DNA from: JAIBJP01 sp035639875
GTDB lineage: Bacteria; Actinomycetota; Thermoleophilia; Gaiellales; Gaiellaceae
Reading direction: 5' to 3'
Assembly: GCA_035639875.1 (NCBI GenBank)
Contig: DASQXE010000198.1
Coordinates: forward strand, 1-35,402
DNA length: 35,402 bases
The notes under the pieces: model-generated
Told to the model about the DNA's origin: nothing
Seen by the model: the letters and a program-made list of their open reading frames with translations, nothing else
Database searches by the model: none
Translations under genes and position numbers: made by a program
Part shown: positions 32,811-35,402 of the stretch, one piece after another
Numbering within the stretch: the stretch's first letter is position 1
Layout of the letters: every line of letters starts with the position of its first letter

Positions 32811-33671
32811 ATGGCGGCCCGTCTGACTGCGCTTCTTCCGCGCCTGGTTGCGCTGACGGTCATCTGGCTGCTCGGGGCGGCCACGTTCACGCTTGCCGCA
32901 GAGAAGAAGACCCCGGCGCCTTCGCCCGCCGCCTCGGAGCCCGTCCAGCCTCGCGTCCTCGTCGTCCCCGACGTGCGTGGAAAGGCCTACGTCTTCGCCA
33001 AGGGAATCCTCCAGGACACCGGGTTTGCGTGGCGCGTGCAGGGCTCGGTGCAGGGGTACGCGGCCAACACGGTCGTCTCGCAGAGCGCTCCGCCGCGCGC
33101 GCGGGTGATCGACAACGGCGCGCCCACGATCGTCCTCACGCTCGCGAAGAACAAGTCTTACGCCGAGAGCGGGCTGCCCGAGAACACCGCCCCTTTCCAC
33201 GCGACGGCGCTCGTCTACCTGAGCGAGTGGCGCAAGGAACATGCACCGTCTAAGACGACGACGTCGGCGAGCACGACGACGACCACGTCGACGACGATGA
33301 CGACGACGGCGGCGTCGACGACGACCGAGCCCGCCCCGCCTCCCGAGCCCGCGAAGACGCGGAAGCCTGACTTCCTCGTGCCCGGCGCGCCCAAGGAGCC
33401 CGTAGACGAGATCGCCCTGCCGATGCGCGCGCGGCGGCTCGGGGACCGGTTGGCCGCCGCCTCGAAGCCGACGTCGCGCCTCGTCAACTTCTGGCTCTAC
33501 CAACACGCCTGGGTCGTCACCGGGGCCCGCTTCGGGTGGCACGACGGCGCCGAGGCGTTGCGCATCCTCATCCGGATCGACGAGTCACTCCAGCGCCGGT
33601 GGGGTTTCGGCGCGCGTAGCGAGGCGGTTGCGCGCCACGCGCTCGCCGAGGTCGAGGCGCACTCAAGGTGA
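32811..33671 (+). CDS. Exported PASTA-domain protein
   Basis: A 286-residue protein. An N-terminal signal or anchor helix (LVALTVIWLLGAATFTLA) is followed by one PASTA domain (VVPDVRGKAYVFAKGILQD to APTIVLTLAK, about 48-110), a domain known to bind peptidoglycan fragments. A Thr/Ser-rich linker (about residues 149-172) and a Pro-rich stretch lead to a conserved-looking C-terminal segment, NFWLYQHAWVVTGARFGWHD. Unlike PknB-type kinases there is no kinase domain. GGGGGAGG just precedes the ATG. It lies 50 bases after the wall hydrolase and overlaps the prepilin gene, so it may position the pilus in the wall. Confidence 0.8.
   Translation: MAARLTALLPRLVALTVIWLLGAATFTLAAEKKTPAPSPAASEPVQPRVLVVPDVRGKAYVFAKGILQDTGFAWRVQGSVQGYAANTVVSQSAPPRARVIDNGAPTIVLTLAKNKSYAESGLPENTAPFHATALVYLSEWRKEHAPSKTTTSASTTTTTSTTMTTTAASTTTEPAPPPEPAKTRKPDFLVPGAPKEPVDEIALPMRARRLGDRLAAASKPTSRLVNFWLYQHAWVVTGARFGWHDGAEALRILIRIDESLQRRWGFGARSEAVARHALAEVEAHSR
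33255..33326 (+). repeat. ACG-rich triplet repeat encoding a Thr/Ser linker
   Basis: A 72-bp stretch dominated by ACG triplets with interspersed TCG, ACC and GCG codes for a Thr/Ser linker in the PASTA protein. Such tracts are prone to length change and may be glycosylated in the protein. Confidence 0.75.
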
Positions 33672-34228
33672 TGCTGAGGCGTATCGCCGGGCGCATCCGG
33701 AGCCCGGGCGGATACACACTCGTCGAGCTCGTCGTCGTCCTCGCGATCTTCATGCTCATCGTCACGTCCCTGACGAAGCTCTTCACGTCTGGCGCGCAGG
33801 CGGAGCTCGACCTCAACCGCCGCTTCCAGGCACAGCAGGAGGCGCGAAACGGGCTCGACCGGCTCCGGCGCGAGCTCCACTGCTCGAGCGGGATCACGGC
33901 GACGCCGGGGACACCCGTCTCGTCGATCACCGTGGCGCTTCCCGCCCAGTGCCCAAGCGCTCGCGGAGTGGCCCGCACGATCGTCTACGACATGTTCCAG
34001 GTATCGACGAACCGCTGGAAGATGCGGCGGACGATGAACGGGTCCACCGTCACGATTGCCGACTACATCACGAAGGCCAACGGTCTGGTCTTCACGTACA
34101 CCGCTCCGTCCTCGACGACCCGCGGGCTCCTTCACGTTGACCTGCCGGTCAACGTCCACCCGAACGAGGGATGGAAGCAGTGGCGCCTCGTTGACGACAT
34201 CGTCCTGAGGAACACCCTGCGTCAGTAA
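33668..34228 (+). CDS. Type IV prepilin-like protein with N-terminal methylation motif
   Basis: A 186-residue minor-pilin-like protein. The leader is basic and ends in Gly, followed by GYTLVELVVVLAIFMLIV: cleavage after Gly by prepilin peptidase would leave Tyr at position 1 and the conserved Glu at position 5 of the mature protein. A long amphipathic helix (RRFQAQQEARNGLDRLRRELH) continues the pilin stalk, and the globular domain has two Cys, possibly a disulfide. GTG at 33668 or ATG at 33671 could be the start; both overlap the PASTA gene stop. The similarity is to PilW/PulJ-type minor pilins. Confidence 0.85.
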   Translation: MMLRRIAGRIRSPGGYTLVELVVVLAIFMLIVTSLTKLFTSGAQAELDLNRRFQAQQEARNGLDRLRRELHCSSGITATPGTPVSSITVALPAQCPSARGVARTIVYDMFQVSTNRWKMRRTMNGSTVTIADYITKANGLVFTYTAPSSTTRGLLHVDLPVNVHPNEGWKQWRLVDDIVLRNTLRQ

Positions 34229-34251
34229 GCCCACAACCCCGGGACAAATCA

Positions 34252-35402
34252 ATGCGAGTGTTGCGGCGCCTTCTGCGAAGGCAAGAAGGAATCACGCTGG
34301 TCATGGCGATCGGCATCCTCGGCGTGCTGACGATGTCGGGGACGGCGCTTATCTACTACTCGAATACGAACGCGCGCAGCGCCGAGTACTCCGACGATAA
34401 GTCGAGCGCGTACGACCTCGCCGAGGCCGGCATCAACGAGATGATGGCGGTCCTCTCGAAGCCGGATAACAACGCGCTCAACAAGTACCTCCTCGGGGAA
34501 CAGTCGAACGGCACCGTCGTGCACACGGTGCATACGTACGACCGCGGCACCGTCGAATGGTGGGGGACCCTTACTCAGAACGTAAACGGGTCGTCGAGCT
34601 GGAATCTCACCTCCATCGGGACGATCAAGAACTCAACGGGCAGCACGGCCGCAGCCGCGAAACGGACGCTGACGGCCACCGTGCCGGTCGTCCCCACCTA
34701 CACCCAGCCGCTCAACAACCCCTCGTGGAACTTCATCTACTCGCGCGGGACCGGTCAGACGTGCGACATGACGGTTCAGCAGAGCGTGCTCGTCAACTCG
34801 CCGCTGTACGTGGCCGGCAACCTCTGCCTGCAGAACTCGGCTGCGATCACCAAGGGCCCGCTCATCGTCTTCGGTTCGATGACGATGACGCAGAGCGCAA
34901 ACTACGCGGGGACCTCGTCGACGCCGCTTAACCAGCTTTCGGTCAAGAACGGCTGCAAGTTCCGGAACAACCCGCAGCACAATCCCTGCGTCCAGGGTGA
35001 CGGCAACTCGAACGCCGCGTACGACAACGTGTGGGCGACGACGATCTCGAACAACCCGACCTCCTCGCCTGCCCCGACGGTCGACTGGGACGCCTGGTAT
35101 CTGAACTCGAATCCCGGCCCCTACTACGGGTGCCTGACCCAGAGCGGGACTCCCCCGACCTTCGACAACGACCAGGGCTCGTCGGCCTCCCCGAGCGCGA
35201 CGCATCGGAACAACAGCCTCTCGGCCGTTCAGGACCTGACGCCTTCGAGCTCCTACACCTGCAAGGGGTCGGGCGGTGAGCTCTCGTGGAACGCATCGAC
35301 GCACGTGCTCACGGCCAACGGGACGATCTTCATCGACGGGAGCGCCCAGATCCAAAACGGCGCCGTCAACACGTATACCGGCTCGGCCACGATCTATATC
35401 TC
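34252..35402 (+). CDS. PilX-like pilus assembly protein (3' partial)
   Basis: An open frame from the ATG at 34252 to the right edge (383 codons visible, no stop). The N-terminus QEGITLVMAIGILGVLTMSG is a single hydrophobic helix after a basic leader, resembling PilX-type minor pilins, which lack the Glu5 of classical pilins. YDLAEAGINEMMAVLS continues the helix as in PilX proteins. The remaining 300 residues are rich in Asn, Ser, Thr and Gly (for example GSMTMTQSANYAG), suggesting a large repetitive beta structure exposed at the pilus tip. Base composition is less GC-rich than its neighbours. It probably continues well beyond the window. Confidence 0.82.
   Translation, partial: MRVLRRLLRRQEGITLVMAIGILGVLTMSGTALIYYSNTNARSAEYSDDKSSAYDLAEAGINEMMAVLSKPDNNALNKYLLGEQSNGTVVHTVHTYDRGTVEWWGTLTQNVNGSSSWNLTSIGTIKNSTGSTAAAAKRTLTATVPVVPTYTQPLNNPSWNFIYSRGTGQTCDMTVQQSVLVNSPLYVAGNLCLQNSAAITKGPLIVFGSMTMTQSANYAGTSSTPLNQLSVKNGCKFRNNPQHNPCVQGDGNSNAAYDNVWATTISNNPTSSPAPTVDWDAWYLNSNPGPYYGCLTQSGTPPTFDNDQGSSASPSATHRNNSLSAVQDLTPSSSYTCKGSGGELSWNASTHVLTANGTIFIDGSAQIQNGAVNTYTGSATIYI

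Overview
The window is a 35.4 kb chromosomal segment with very high GC and dense gene packing. It encodes an RpoD-type sigma factor, an ECF sigma/anti-sigma pair, ThyX, FolE2, PlsY, PilT and PASTA-type envelope genes. It also carries a secreted protein (17654-18277) that I associate from memory with Thermoleophilia. Together these suggest an actinobacterium of the Thermoleophilia (Gaiellales/Solirubrobacterales) or a close relative. That placement is inference; no 16S rRNA gene is present. I found no insertion sequences, phage genes or CRISPR arrays. No gene-free stretch exceeds 300 bases.

Region 1 (1-7680, + strand) is the 3' part of a tightly coupled sugar-uptake operon. In order it holds a substrate-binding protein (5' end outside the window), two permeases, a GH4 glycosidase, a BadF/BadG-type (amino)sugar kinase, a CUT1-type ATPase, a double-SIS isomerase/deaminase and a cytoplasmic NodB-type deacetylase. 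It reads as PTS-independent import and breakdown of an amino-sugar oligosaccharide, possibly chitin- or peptidoglycan-derived.

Region 2 (7677-15961) is a housekeeping and stress block: a secreted metalloprotease, thyX, a canonical Mn/Fe SOD, an ECF sigma with membrane anti-sigma, a variant SDR, a second divergent SOD, plsY (no ATG/GTG/TTG start), a small secreted gene with two apparently compensating frameshifts, folE2, and a miniature histidine-kinase-like protein.

Region 3 (15958-20340) has an HD-GYP c-di-GMP phosphodiesterase with a small membrane partner, a secreted protein, a formamidopyrimidine-DNA glycosylase and an asparaginase.

Region 4 (20341-25888) is a soluble signalling module. 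It has a protein with four near-identical PAS domains, a histidine kinase with three 21-residue helical repeats, and a REC-PAS-kinase hybrid. A terminator-like hairpin follows, then the principal sigma factor.

Region 5 (25885-30014) has a GT-C membrane glycosyltransferase, a zinc-ribbon protein, a CDF metal transporter with three C-terminal domains, a small basic protein and tRNA-Tyr.

Region 6 (30116-end) starts a type IV pilus/cell-wall cluster: pilT, a transglycosylase-M23 fusion, a PASTA protein, a prepilin and a PilX-like protein that runs off the window.

Two architectural habits recur. Five of the six convergent gene pairs overlap at their stop codons. Several GTG-initiated genes have a TAnnnT hexamer 6-7 nt upstream and no Shine-Dalgarno sequence, as expected of leaderless transcripts.
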